DNA of 64,000 nt from Bacillota bacterium. Lineage in GTDB: Bacteria; Bacillota; UBA4882; UBA8346. Within the stretch, counting starts at the first letter, position 1, and every line of letters starts with the position of its first letter. Positions 50,257 through 58,754 of this stretch are shown piece by piece. A model generated the notes under the pieces. The model was not told the DNA's origin. It saw nothing but the letters and a program-made list of their open reading frames with translations, and searched no databases. The translations under genes were made by a program, and so were the position numbers. The DNA is taken from NCBI GenBank assembly GCA_023410535.1, contig JAEYPR010000019.1, positions 1 to 64,000 of the forward strand, written 5' to 3'.

Positions 50257-50517
50257 TTATCCACAACTCACCTCATTACCCCTACCCAACAATCCTATTT
50301 ATCCACAGGAATAGATGACTTATTCACAAATCCAGCTCACTTATCCACATATCCAGCTTGCGGAACGACTCAGCAAGCTCACTTATTCACATATCCAGCT
50401 TGCCGAACGACTCCACAAGCTTACTTATCCACATATCCAGCTTGCCGAACGATTCAGCAAGCTTACTTATTCACATATCCAGCTTACCGAGACTTCGGGC
50501 AAGCTCACTTATCCACA
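50257..50517 (+). repeat. array of DnaA-box nonamers in 21-bp register (array 2)
   Basis: Eight perfect TTATNCACA nonamers start at 50257, 50299, 50320, 50341, 50383, 50425, 50467 and 50509. Every step is 21 or 42 bases. The stretch from 50297 to about 50370 is nearly identical to 7074-7146 of the first array, which shows common origin. The 42-base steps again hold a GCTTGCSGAACGACTC-type spacer. It occupies the gap between the Myb-like gene and the MarR gene, and the last copy ends 29 bases before the MarR stop. Because 21 is a multiple of three the array gives long open frames, but these have no ribosome site and merely repeat the DNA. Confidence 0.87.
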
Positions 50518-50545
50518 TATCCAGCTGCCGAAGCCGGATGCGAAA

Positions 50546-50989
50546 CTATTGAAAACTTTTCGCCAATAAACGGGCGAACTCGTCCAGGCTTTCGATCATG
50601 GACCTCCTTTGCGCTGGCGCCAAATTCCGAAACACTTCGATTTCCGCTGCTTTCAGTTGACCGAGAATGACACCGGCATATTGGGATCCCGATTCGGTAA
50701 ATCGCACAATTTTATTTCTGCGGTCCGCCGGGTTGGATTCCCTTGTAACATACCCTTTTTTTTCAAGCTCGGCTAAGATCAGTGAAACCGTCTGTTTTGG
50801 GAACAACAGTCGCTCGCAAAGTTCATTTTGCGTACAGTTGGGCGAAGCTTCTTTGATGATATATAACGCAAACAACACTGAGTCTTGAATACCATGTTTT
50901 TTTGCCCACACATGATACATCGCATTCATCCTGAACCAAGATTCATAGTAAATACGAATTAATTCATCAAATTCTTCGTTTTCCTTCAT
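50546..50989 (-). CDS. MarR-family transcriptional regulator
   Basis: 147 residues from ATG 50989, which has GAGG 8 bases upstream; a TTG at 51007 is a weaker alternative adding six residues. The winged-helix part shows NELCERLLFPKQTVSLILAEL (helix-turn-helix) and the wing YVTRESNPADRRNKIVRFT, both typical of MarR. It is the second gene after an SMR-type efflux pump gene and would bind the palindrome at 51362-51387 as repressor. No membrane segments are seen; it acts as a cytoplasmic dimer. Confidence 0.92.
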   Translation of the reverse strand: MKENEEFDELIRIYYESWFRMNAMYHVWAKKHGIQDSVLFALYIIKEASPNCTQNELCERLLFPKQTVSLILAELEKKGYVTRESNPADRRNKIVRFTESGSQYAGVILGQLKAAEIEVFRNLAPAQRRSMIESLDEFARLLAKSFQ

Positions 50990-51009
50990 CGTTTTCGCCT
51001 CATCCAAAG

Positions 51010-51333
51010 TCAGTGATGCGCACCGCTTAAATTTAAGCCGATAACGCCCAAGATAATCAATAGGAGCGACAAAACCTTTAAAACACTAAAACTTTCTTTA
51101 AAAAAGAGGATCCCAATGATTGATATAATCGCAATGCCTGCCGCGCCCCATATTGCATAGGCCACGCTGACCGGAATTTTTTTTAAGGCGATTGACAAAA
51201 ACGTAAAACATAACCCATAGGTCAGCAACGTTCCCAGCGCCGGTAGGAATTTCGTAAATCCGGCGGATATTTTCATGCAAGTAGTCCCGACAATTTCAAA
51301 AATGATTGCCAACATCAAGTAAATCCATTCCAC
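51010..51333 (-). CDS. SMR-family multidrug efflux protein
   Basis: 107 residues, the standard length, with four membrane helices. The key glutamate of helix 1 is in AIIFEIVGTTCMK; the helix 3 region reads AYAIWGAAGIAIIS. This is the EmrE/QacE/SugE type, a proton-coupled exporter of cationic compounds or guanidinium, acting as a dimer in the membrane. I chose GTG at 51333 because GAGGG lies 7 bases upstream; the in-frame ATG at 51349-51351 has no ribosome site. Its stop is some 20 bases before the MarR start, so the two form an operon. Confidence 0.9.
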   Translation of the reverse strand: MEWIYLMLAIIFEIVGTTCMKISAGFTKFLPALGTLLTYGLCFTFLSIALKKIPVSVAYAIWGAAGIAIISIIGILFFKESFSVLKVLSLLLIILGVIGLNLSGAHH

Positions 51334-51361
51334 GTCAAAACCCTCTTTCATATCTTGAATT

Positions 51362-51387
51362 AAATTAGTCCAGAATTAGACTAATTT
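51362..51387. promoter_or_regulatory. palindromic operator of the SMR-MarR operon
   Basis: AAATTAGTC (51362-51370) is mirrored by GACTAATTT (51379-51387) around 8 bases. It lies just after the -10 box, over the expected transcription start, the classic place for a MarR-type repressor. Confidence 0.8.
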
Positions 51388-51388
51388 A

Positions 51389-51417
51389 ATTGTAGTTAAA
51401 CTGATGGCGAAAGTCAA
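51389..51417 (-). promoter_or_regulatory. sigma-A promoter of the SMR-MarR operon
   Basis: Minus-strand TTGACT (51412-51417) and TACAAT (51389-51394) with a 17-base spacer. Confidence 0.82.
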
Positions 51418-51463
51418 TCAAACAAGATACTAGAACCGGGGAGAACGCATTTTTTAAATCAAA

Positions 51464-51509
51464 AAAGCTGCTGCCAAATGAACCGTAACGTTCAAATTGC
51501 AACAGCTTT
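51464..51509 (-). terminator. long hairpin terminator after the RNA methyltransferase gene
   Basis: On the minus strand AAAGCTGTTGCAATTTGAAC pairs with a near-perfect partner across GTTAC, followed by TTTTTT. The 150 bases between it and the gene stop (51510-51663) show nothing I recognise. Confidence 0.8.
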
Positions 51510-51663
51510 CTTCGTTCTCCTTTGCTCCCCGCCGGGAACTTTAGGGCTCAAGTTGTTTCATTACGCGCTCCACTCCCCGATTATAAGGGCGCGCTATATT
51601 ACGCTCGTTCATCCGTTGCGATAAATTAAATACGATTGATGGCAACTTTTCGATTCATTGATT

Positions 51664-52860
51664 TCAACTGATCCCGCTTTCAACCAACTCCGGCTGGGAT
51701 TCGGGTCCTGCTTCCTTGTCACTATTGCGTTTGGGTGGACGTGGCCCAAAGTACTGGTAATATTGGCATTCAATCCGACCGTTATACAATTTGCGTTTGC
51801 GGTCGGCCCGTTTGCCGTAGATGCACTCAAATCCCTCAAAGGCCGTGATAACATAGACGGACCAAGTATCCAACGCGTCGAATACCTGGCGCATCTCCTT
51901 ATATAACCGCTCAACTTCACGCTGTTCACCCAGTCGTTCGCCATAGGGCGGATTGCAGATGATACAACCGTATTTATGACTGTTCCGCAATTCGGACAGG
52001 GGCAGGCGTTGCAGGTGAATCTGGTCGTCCAAACCGGCCAGTTTGCGATGATAACGCGCCAGACTCAGTACTTCTTCATCAATATCGGTGCCGATAATCT
52101 TGAGTTTGGTCTCGCGCCGAATCAGGTCTTCCGCTTCCGCCCGGGCTGCTTTCCAAAGCCGGTCCGGGACTTGCGGCCAATTTTCGGAAACAAACTCGCG
52201 GCGCAGACCCGGTGCGATATTTAAACCGATCAGCGCCGCCTCGATCGGAATGGTTCCCGAACCGCAAAACGGATCGACCAGAATCCGCTCGGGATTCCAG
52301 TAACTCAATGATACCATCGCGGCCGCCAGGGTCTCCTTTAACGGCGCCTGACTGGTTAGTTTGCGGTAACCCCGTTTATGTAGTCCGGCCCCACTAGTGT
52401 CAATGGTCAGAGTGACCCGGTCTTTTAATAAAGCAACTTCAATAGTATATTTCGGTCCGGTCTCGTCAAACCATTGTTTGCGGTAACGCTGTTTCAACTT
52501 CTCGACAATGGCCTTTTTCACGATGGATTGACAGTCCGGCACGCTGTAAAGTTTTGACTTGATCGACTTTCCTTCCACCGGAAAAACCGCGTCCTCCGGC
52601 AGCCACTCATCCCACGGCAGCGCTTTGGTTCCTTCAAACAACTCGTCATAAGTCAGCGCTTGAAACTCCCCCACTTTCACCAACACCCGATCCGCCGAAC
52701 GCAACCAAAGATTACAACGGGGAATCGCCGCAGTATCGGCGCTAAACACTACCCGTGAGTTCTCAACTTGAACATCCTCATATCCCAAATCCTGAACTTC
52801 GCGGCCCACGACCGCTTCCAATCCAAACGTCGCCGTCGCGATCAATTCAACCTTTGCCAT
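51664..52860 (-). CDS. ypsC: THUMP-domain class I RNA methyltransferase (YpsC/RlmL type)
   Basis: 398 residues. An N-terminal ferredoxin-like/THUMP part (~1-160; LIATATFGLEAVVGREV) precedes a Rossmann methyltransferase domain. This has DPFCGSGTIPIEAAL as motif I, TDIDEEVL as the acidic strand and the catalytic NPPYGERLG, typical of enzymes that methylate guanine N2. The family includes the RlmL part of E. coli RlmKL, which makes m2G2445 in 23S rRNA, and Bacillus YpsC. The ~20 C-terminal residues are charged and variable. It is a single gene with its own terminator, unrelated to the cluster. Confidence 0.92.
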   Translation of the reverse strand: MAKVELIATATFGLEAVVGREVQDLGYEDVQVENSRVVFSADTAAIPRCNLWLRSADRVLVKVGEFQALTYDELFEGTKALPWDEWLPEDAVFPVEGKSIKSKLYSVPDCQSIVKKAIVEKLKQRYRKQWFDETGPKYTIEVALLKDRVTLTIDTSGAGLHKRGYRKLTSQAPLKETLAAAMVSLSYWNPERILVDPFCGSGTIPIEAALIGLNIAPGLRREFVSENWPQVPDRLWKAARAEAEDLIRRETKLKIIGTDIDEEVLSLARYHRKLAGLDDQIHLQRLPLSELRNSHKYGCIICNPPYGERLGEQREVERLYKEMRQVFDALDTWSVYVITAFEGFECIYGKRADRKRKLYNGRIECQYYQYFGPRPPKRNSDKEAGPESQPELVESGIS

Positions 52861-52997
52861 GGTGCTTTAACCTCAATATTTTCAAATATTTGTCCTCAAG
52901 CAATTTTGCGCCAAATCTTACCTATAATAGCATAACCCAATCGGGCTGTCAAATACCAGCGCCTTCACCAGACGCTTATCATTGTAGTCATCAGATG

Positions 52998-53028
52998 AAA
53001 AAACACAGTCGACCGGACTGTGTTTTTT
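52998..53028 (-). terminator. terminator of the liv operon
   Basis: AAAAAACACAGTC (52998-53010) is mirrored by GACTGTGTTTTTT (53016-53028) around GACCG. It lies about 100 bases past the livF stop. Being symmetric it might serve both strands, but only the minus-strand operon ends here. Confidence 0.93.
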
Positions 53029-53126
53029 CAACGAAATATAACATCTGTTCAAGCCTGCTAAAATGGATGTTAATAACGCCCCAGAAAGCAACCTTCTGGA
53101 GGACCCCACACCTTTATAGCCACCGC

Positions 53127-53855
53127 TTACCCGGCTACCCCTTTAGCTCCTCCCAAGTAAGCTTCCTTAACCCGCGGATCCTGAGCCAACTTCTCAGCCG
53201 GTCCTTCCAAAGCGATCCGGCCATTTTCCAGGACATAACCGCGATGGGCGATCTTCAACGCCATATTGGCGTTTTGCTCAACCAATAAGATGGTTTTCCC
53301 GTTACGGTTGATCGTTTGGATTGCTTTTAAAACCTCTTTCACCAACAACGGCGACAATCCCATCGAAGGCTCGTCGAGTAACATCAATTCACAATCGGTC
53401 ATCATAGCCCGGCCGACCGCCAGCATCTGCTGTTCGCCGCCGCTTAAGGTGCCCGCGATTTGATTCTGCCGCTCGCCGAGGCGCGGGAACAGCGCGAAAA
53501 CTTCCTTCAATAAGTTGGGAACCTCCCGTTTCGACCGGAGCGGCCAAGTCGCCAGTTTTAGATTTTCAGAAACCGTCAGACTAGCGAAAATCCCCCGGCC
53601 TTCGGGAACATGGCTGACACCTAAGGAAACCACTTCATGGGCGGCCGACTTCAGTAAACTTTTATTATTGTATAAGATCTCCCCGGCGCTAACCGGTACC
53701 ATCCGCGAGATCGCCCGTAAGGTCGTCGATTTGCCGGCCCCATTGGCCCCCAGGAGACAAACGATCTCCCCTTGATTCAGTTCAATGGTGATTCCATGCA
53801 AAGCTTTAATTGCGCCGTAGGAGACAGCCAATTCGTCAAGACGCAACATACTCAT
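53127..53855 (-). CDS. livF: branched-chain amino acid ABC transporter ATPase LivF
   Basis: 242 residues with Walker A GANGAGKST, signature TLSGGEQQML and Walker B LMLLDEPSMGLSP, plus the LivF-type start LAVSYGAIKALHGI. It is one of two ATPases that drive import of leucine, isoleucine, valine or similar amino acids. The ATG overlaps the livG stop (ATGA), with AGGAGG upstream. Last gene of the operon. Confidence 0.96.
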   Translation of the reverse strand: MSMLRLDELAVSYGAIKALHGITIELNQGEIVCLLGANGAGKSTTLRAISRMVPVSAGEILYNNKSLLKSAAHEVVSLGVSHVPEGRGIFASLTVSENLKLATWPLRSKREVPNLLKEVFALFPRLGERQNQIAGTLSGGEQQMLAVGRAMMTDCELMLLDEPSMGLSPLLVKEVLKAIQTINRNGKTILLVEQNANMALKIAHRGYVLENGRIALEGPAEKLAQDPRVKEAYLGGAKGVAG

Positions 53856-54628
53856 GCCAGCTCCTCCTCTTCTCCGAGGTATGCCTCGATCACCCGAGGA
53901 TCGTTGGTTACCTCCAATGGTAACCCGGCGGCAATTGTCTGGCCAAAGTCAACAACTTGGACATGACTGCATAACTCCATCACCACCGGCAGTTGATGCT
54001 CGATCAACAGGATCGCCAGTCCAAAATCGCGATGCACATTGCGGATTAATCCAATCAGGTCCGCGACCTCTTTAGGGTTCATCCCGGCCGCCGGCTCATC
54101 CAGCAACAAAACCTGCGGTTCCGTGGCCAACGCCCGGGCAATCTCCAATCGGCGTTGCTCGCCATACGGCAAATTTTTAGCCAGTTCATTGCGACGGTCC
54201 GCTAAGCCAAATCGGGCGAGAAACTCGGTGCTCTCCTGTTGGATCTGTTGTTCCGCCTTCCGGAACCCGCCTGAATGAATCATCGCATCCCAAAGGCGAT
54301 AACCGATCCGATTATGAAAAGCCATTGCAATATTGTCCAAGACTGTCATCTGCCCAAACAGCCGGATATTCTGAAATGTTCTGGCGATCCCGGCCCGGGC
54401 GATGGCGTCCGGTTTCCAATGGGTAATATTCAGTTCGCCAAGTTGGATTCGCCCTTGGTCCGAAGCATAAACCCCGGTAATCAAATTAAAGATAGTCGTT
54501 TTACCCGCGCCGTTTGGTCCGATGATCCCTTGAATTTGCTTCGCTTCCAGCGATAAATTAAAGTCGGAGACCGCCGTTAAACCACCGAATGATTTATAAA
54601 CCTTTTCAATTGACAGTTTTGGGTTCAC
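53852..54628 (-). CDS. livG: branched-chain amino acid ABC transporter ATPase LivG
   Basis: 258 residues. Walker A GPNGAGKTT, signature YGEQRRLEIAR and Walker B VLLLDEPAAGMNP are present, with the longer RTFQNIRLF insert region typical of LivG. The GTG start at 54628 shares bases with the livM stop (GTGA) and has AGGAGG upstream; an ATG 13 codons earlier would lie within livM and lacks a ribosome site. It pairs with LivF at the membrane. Confidence 0.95.
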   Translation of the reverse strand: MNPKLSIEKVYKSFGGLTAVSDFNLSLEAKQIQGIIGPNGAGKTTIFNLITGVYASDQGRIQLGELNITHWKPDAIARAGIARTFQNIRLFGQMTVLDNIAMAFHNRIGYRLWDAMIHSGGFRKAEQQIQQESTEFLARFGLADRRNELAKNLPYGEQRRLEIARALATEPQVLLLDEPAAGMNPKEVADLIGLIRNVHRDFGLAILLIEHQLPVVMELCSHVQVVDFGQTIAAGLPLEVTNDPRVIEAYLGEEEELA

Positions 54629-55644
54629 CGTAAGGTTTCCTCCTCTCGCTGCTGAATCCAACGCCATTCGCGATTACCCATTAGGCCATATTGGCGGGTG
54701 AGCATAATGACGATTAAAATCAACGGACTCAACAGCATCCGCCATTCAGCCAGCCGTGGGTCGATCACGCTCAATACATTTCGCAATAATTCCATCATAA
54801 TCGTATAGACCAGGACACCTAAGATCGAACCGGACAAACTGCCCATGCCACCCAGATACAACATGACCAGAATCTCGGTGGTCTTAATATAGTCAAAACT
54901 CGTCGGATAAATGGACTGTTGGTACTGTGCCAACAGTCCGCCCGCCAAGCCTGCAAAGGCCGCCGCAAGCGTGAACGCGATGTTTTTAGCGCGATTGATG
55001 CTGACGCCCATTAATTCCGCCGCAATTGTATTTTCACGAATTGAAACCCATAACCGGCCAAAGTTGGAATTAACCATATTACGAATGACAAACAGCGTTA
55101 AAACAACGGAGATTGCCACCACAATCAAACTGGTTGTTTTAGGGATTCCGGTATAACCGCGGGGACCGCCAACCCATTCGATGTTTTGGATGGCGTTAAC
55201 GATAATCATATTAAACCCTAACGTAATGATGGCCAGATAATCTCCGACCGTTTTAAAAGTCACCAACCCGACCAAATAGCCGATCCCTCCAGCCGCACCC
55301 ATTCCCCCGACCAAAGCGAGGACTAAATTGAGCGGGAAGGGCAAATTAAGATGCGAAGCGATAATCGCCGCCGTATAAGCGCCAATCGCCATGAATCCGG
55401 CGTGGCCGAGTGCAAATTCCCCTAAAAACCCGTTGACCAGATTGAGACTGGTAACCAGGATAATATTCATACCAATAATAATCAATATGTGAATGTAATA
55501 TTGGTTGAAAACACCGACAAAGCCCAAAAGCTCCAGTAACGCCATAAAACCAAGATAACCAGCCGCGACCACTCCGAAGGTGAATCGGTTCGGTTGAACG
55601 ACCTTGGTGATTTTGGTCAAAAATGTTTCCCGACTTGTTGTCAT
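54625..55644 (-). CDS. livM: branched-chain amino acid ABC transporter permease LivM
   Basis: 339 residues, about nine membrane helices, with the LivM signature GEFALGHAGFMAIGAYTAA and the cytoplasmic loop MGVSINRAKNIAF that contacts the ATPases. AAGGTG precedes its ATG. It forms the membrane channel together with LivH, encoded 6 bases upstream. Confidence 0.95.
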   Translation of the reverse strand: MTTSRETFLTKITKVVQPNRFTFGVVAAGYLGFMALLELLGFVGVFNQYYIHILIIIGMNIILVTSLNLVNGFLGEFALGHAGFMAIGAYTAAIIASHLNLPFPLNLVLALVGGMGAAGGIGYLVGLVTFKTVGDYLAIITLGFNMIIVNAIQNIEWVGGPRGYTGIPKTTSLIVVAISVVLTLFVIRNMVNSNFGRLWVSIRENTIAAELMGVSINRAKNIAFTLAAAFAGLAGGLLAQYQQSIYPTSFDYIKTTEILVMLYLGGMGSLSGSILGVLVYTIMMELLRNVLSVIDPRLAEWRMLLSPLILIVIMLTRQYGLMGNREWRWIQQREEETLR

Positions 55645-55650
55645 CCGAAT

Positions 55651-56538
55651 TTACACCTTCTTTATTAGCGGCTTGCCCATCATACCGCTGGGTTTGATCA
55701 AAAGCAGGATAATTAACAGTCCAAAGGCAATCCCATTTTTCATATTGGAAGAAAGGTAAGCCACGGAAAAAATTTCGACCGCCGCTAACATAAACGAACC
55801 CAGCACCGCCCCCTCGATTGAGCCAATCCCTCCGATAACGGCGGCAATAAATGCTTTCCAACCGAGGCTGATCCCCATGTACGGATCAATGGAGTAGGCT
55901 TGGCCGTAAAAGACGCCTCCGGCAGCGGCCAACGCCGAACCAATGGCAAACGTGACCGAGATGATCAGGTTCAAATTGATCCCCATCAACGGAACAACGT
56001 CTTTATTATCGGCAACAGCCCGCATCGCGGTGCCCATCAAGGTTTTGTTGACAAAAACCCAAAGAATGATCATTAAAATCACGGAGATCAAAATGATCCA
56101 AGCCTTATCCTCGGTGACGGTAATCTGATGTTGTTGTTGGATCCAACCGATTACTTTATCCGGAAGTAAAGCGGGAAGTTGTCGCGTTTCCGGCCCAACT
56201 ACCAAGCGGACGAAATTTTCGAGAAAGATCCCGACGCCCAAAGCGGTGATGACTAACGACATCCGCTGCGCATTTCGCAATTTCCGATAGGCGACTCGTT
56301 CGATCGCCATCCCAACCAACGCGGTTAGGAGCATGGTAATCGGCAGCAATACATAAATTGGGCATCCCAGCCAGGTCGCAACGAACAACCCGACAAAAGC
56401 CCCAACCATAAAAATGTCACCATGGGCAAAGTTGATCAAACGAATAATTCCGTAAACCATGGTGTATCCAAGGGCTATTAAGGCATACACCGCCCCAAGT
56501 TGGGCGGCATTGAGCAATTGTTGAATAATTGTTTTCAA
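55651..56538 (-). CDS. livH: branched-chain amino acid ABC transporter permease LivH
   Basis: 295 residues, about eight membrane helices. The start QLLNAAQLGAVYALIALGY and INFAHGDIFMVGAF are LivH hallmarks, as is the ATPase-contacting MRAVADNKDVVPLMGI loop. It follows livK after a gap of about 145 bases, in which I see no clear terminator. Confidence 0.95.
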   Translation of the reverse strand: MKTIIQQLLNAAQLGAVYALIALGYTMVYGIIRLINFAHGDIFMVGAFVGLFVATWLGCPIYVLLPITMLLTALVGMAIERVAYRKLRNAQRMSLVITALGVGIFLENFVRLVVGPETRQLPALLPDKVIGWIQQQHQITVTEDKAWIILISVILMIILWVFVNKTLMGTAMRAVADNKDVVPLMGINLNLIISVTFAIGSALAAAGGVFYGQAYSIDPYMGISLGWKAFIAAVIGGIGSIEGAVLGSFMLAAVEIFSVAYLSSNMKNGIAFGLLIILLLIKPSGMMGKPLIKKV

Positions 56539-56684
56539 CGGACTTCTCCTACTTAGAAAATAGCTTTTGGGCCCGGACGACTACCGTAAAGCATCGTAGG
56601 ATACAAAATAATGATACACCGTGAACCGGTACCACTAGATTGTATCCAACGGCTACTTCAATCGGTTATCACTAATACCGGTTA

Positions 56685-57824
56685 TTACGGATTGACGGCG
56701 CTGTCAAAGACAAACTTGCCGTCTTCGACTTTAATGATTACAGCGCCTTTGACCGGATCCCCGGAACCATTATAAGTAACTTCACCGGTTACCCCTTCAA
56801 ATTTTTGGGTAGCGGCGATTGCATCACGAATTGCTTCCGAGTCGGCTTTACCCGCTTTTTCGATAGCTTTCGCGAGGATATACGCAGCGTCATAAGTGAG
56901 CGCGGCGGCCGCATCAGGAACCATGTTGTATTTCTTTTGATATTTAGCAATAAACTCTTTGGCCACCGCGTTATCGACATCCGGCGAATAATGGTTGGTA
57001 AAGTAGGTCCCGTTCATATCTTCTTTACCGAGTTTAATCAGGTCTGGATTGTCCCAGCTGTCACTGCCCATCATCTTCGCGGTGATTCCCAACTTACGGG
57101 CCTGTTGTACTTGGAGTGGAACTTCGTTATAGTAGTTCGGCAAAAACAATAATTCCGGATTGTTGGCTTTAATCTTGGTCAATTGCGCCGAGAAGTCGGT
57201 GTCTTTGGTATTATACGTTTCAAATCCAACGATCTTGCCGCCAGCCTTGGTAAATTCATCACGGAACACTTCGGCAATTCCCTTATTATAATCACTGGCA
57301 ACGTCATACAGAACCGCCGCAGTTTTCACTTGTAACTTTTCTTGAGCAAATTGGGCAACCACTTTCCCTTGGAAAGGATCGATAAAGCAGGCCCGGAAGA
57401 TGAATTTTTTGTCTTTGGTTACGTTCGGATTGGTAGACCAGGGAGAAATTTGCGGAACTTTGGCATTTTCAGCAATGGGCGCACCGGCATTTGAACATTT
57501 ACTGGATTGCGAACCGATAATCGCCAACACCTTATCTTGGTTGATCAACTTTTGAAAAACGGTTGCCGCTTGCTCCGGTTTGTTTTCATCATCTTCAACC
57601 AAAAACTTAAACTTCATGGTTTGCTCGCCAATCTTCATGCCGCCATTGGCATTCAACTCTTCTTCAGCAAGTAAAATTGCATTTTTGGTCGATTGGCCTA
57701 ATGCAGCGATGTCCCCCGTTAACGGAGCGGATACCCCAATCTTCAACTCATTACTGGAGCCGCATCCGGCGAACGCTAAAGCTAACATGAGCAACGCCGC
57801 AATAAATAACACGGTCTTTTTCAT
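56685..57824 (-). CDS. livK: amino acid-binding lipoprotein LivK/LivJ
   Basis: 379 residues. A signal peptide ends in the lipobox LAFAGC with C21 as the lipidated residue. The mature part begins with LKIGVSAPLTGDIAALGQ, the standard opening of periplasmic-binding-protein type 1 receptors for Leu/Ile/Val, and has IGSQSSKCSNAGAPIAEN in the ligand cleft. As a surface lipoprotein it captures the amino acid and hands it to LivHM. It is the first and probably the most abundant product of livKHMGF. Confidence 0.95.
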   Translation of the reverse strand: MKKTVLFIAALLMLALAFAGCGSSNELKIGVSAPLTGDIAALGQSTKNAILLAEEELNANGGMKIGEQTMKFKFLVEDDENKPEQAATVFQKLINQDKVLAIIGSQSSKCSNAGAPIAENAKVPQISPWSTNPNVTKDKKFIFRACFIDPFQGKVVAQFAQEKLQVKTAAVLYDVASDYNKGIAEVFRDEFTKAGGKIVGFETYNTKDTDFSAQLTKIKANNPELLFLPNYYNEVPLQVQQARKLGITAKMMGSDSWDNPDLIKLGKEDMNGTYFTNHYSPDVDNAVAKEFIAKYQKKYNMVPDAAAALTYDAAYILAKAIEKAGKADSEAIRDAIAATQKFEGVTGEVTYNGSGDPVKGAVIIKVEDGKFVFDSAVNP

Positions 57825-58210
57825 CTTTGCCTGCCTCCTTCATTTTTATGTTCACACTGTTTCCAGTGAAATCAACGAACGAAAATAGTAATTACCATAC
57901 ATGCGCTTCACGAAGTTTATTACTAGACATGCAATTCCGATCCAAAATAAATATTGAATATCAAAAAGTTTATGTCATTATTGTTTCGTTATCGTTCCAG
58001 GATTTTCCTTCGTTGTTATCAATCGGAATAAACCGTTCCACTGATAACTTTGCCGAATTATAACCTGCAATACTTGTGTAATTTTCATTCGATAATGTAA
58101 ACTATATGTTATTTATAGTAACACAAATAATAAAAAGGTCAAGCACCGCTTGGCAAGAACTTTGTATACATGATATTCCATAACACGACTTATTCCATCT
58201 CTGCCGAAAC
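57825..58210. other. intergenic region upstream of livK
   Basis: About 390 bases. It holds the livK promoter at 58115-58142 and a leader of nearly 290 bases. The leader is A+T-rich. I looked for a T-box or leucine-type riboswitch and did not find one. The rest, towards the csp terminator, shows nothing else. Confidence 0.5.
58115..58142 (-). promoter_or_regulatory. probable promoter of livKHMGF
   Basis: Minus-strand TTGACC (58137-58142) and TACTAT (58115-58120) with a 16-base spacer. If used, the leader is long. Confidence 0.55.
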
Positions 58211-58243
58211 AAACAAAAAACTCCGGTTATTGAATAACCGGAG
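58211..58243 (-). terminator. terminator of the cold-shock gene
   Basis: CTCCGGTTAT (58221-58230) pairs with ATAACCGGAG (58234-58243) around a 3-base loop; on the minus strand it is followed by TTTTTTG. It starts 23 bases after the csp stop. Confidence 0.95.
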
Positions 58244-58266
58244 TCTTAGTTGCAGGTTTCGTTTAA

Positions 58267-58464
58267 TTATCCTCTGGTAACATGAGCCGCTTGCGGTCCA
58301 CGTTCACCCTCAACGATATCAAACTCAACAACTTGGCCTTCATCAAGAGTTTTGAAACCATCCATCTCAATGGCGGAGAAGTGAACAAAAACATCTTTGC
58401 CGCCTTCTCTCTCAATGAAACCAAAACCTTTTTCAGCATTAAACCATTTGACCTTACCTTGCAT
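58267..58464 (-). CDS. csp: cold-shock protein (CspA family)
   Basis: 65 residues, MQGKVKWFNAEKGFGFIE at the start with RNP1 (KGFGFIE) and RNP2 (DVFVHFS), a single-domain OB-fold RNA chaperone. I use ATG 58464, which follows TAGGAGG; a longer frame upstream encodes a hydrophobic tail that belongs to the leader. A consensus promoter (58526-58554) and a strong terminator make it a single-gene unit. Confidence 0.97.
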   Translation of the reverse strand: MQGKVKWFNAEKGFGFIEREGGKDVFVHFSAIEMDGFKTLDEGQVVEFDIVEGERGPQAAHVTRG

Positions 58465-58525
58465 AAACGCATTCCTCCTAAAAAAATCTGTGGAGTACTC
58501 CCAAAAAAGCGTAACCACAATTACC

Positions 58526-58554
58526 AATATAGCACAGTAAAAAATCATTGTCAA
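58526..58554 (-). promoter_or_regulatory. sigma-A promoter of the cold-shock gene
   Basis: Minus-strand TTGACA (58549-58554) and TATATT (58526-58531), 17-base spacer. The expected leader is about 55 bases, A+T-rich. Confidence 0.87.
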
Positions 58555-58734
58555 ACAAAAGAAATGGAATGTTGATACAATATATAAGTCGAGTTAAAAA
58601 CCAAAAAAATCACGTAAAAAATGAATTTCGCGCGGTCGATTCGAAACCCGCTCACTTCCAATATTTATCCTGGAAAAAGACCAGTTCATGGCATAAAATT
58701 ACATTGTTACAAATGCACTGATATGCAAACGAAA

Positions 58735-58754
58735 CAGCCGTATTATCCCGGCTG
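58735..58754 (-). terminator. possible terminator overlapping the fliS 3' end
   Basis: CAGCCG (58735-58740) pairs with CGGCTG (58749-58754); on the minus strand TTTCGTTT follows. The stem includes the last codons of fliS. The T run is interrupted, so strength is uncertain. The stretch 58565-58734 shows nothing else. Confidence 0.5.

Noticed and set aside
50179..50670. Open frames over array 2 that run into the MarR gene
   Set aside because: Same cause as array 1; they overlap a clear MarR gene on the other strand and lack ribosome sites.
57825..58114. Riboswitch or T-box in the long livK leader
   Set aside because: I found no conserved T-box or amino-acid riboswitch core by eye; a covariance-model scan would settle it.
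58465..58554. Longer N-terminus of the cold-shock protein
   Set aside because: The added hydrophobic residues overlap the promoter, and the AGGAGG site points to the internal ATG.
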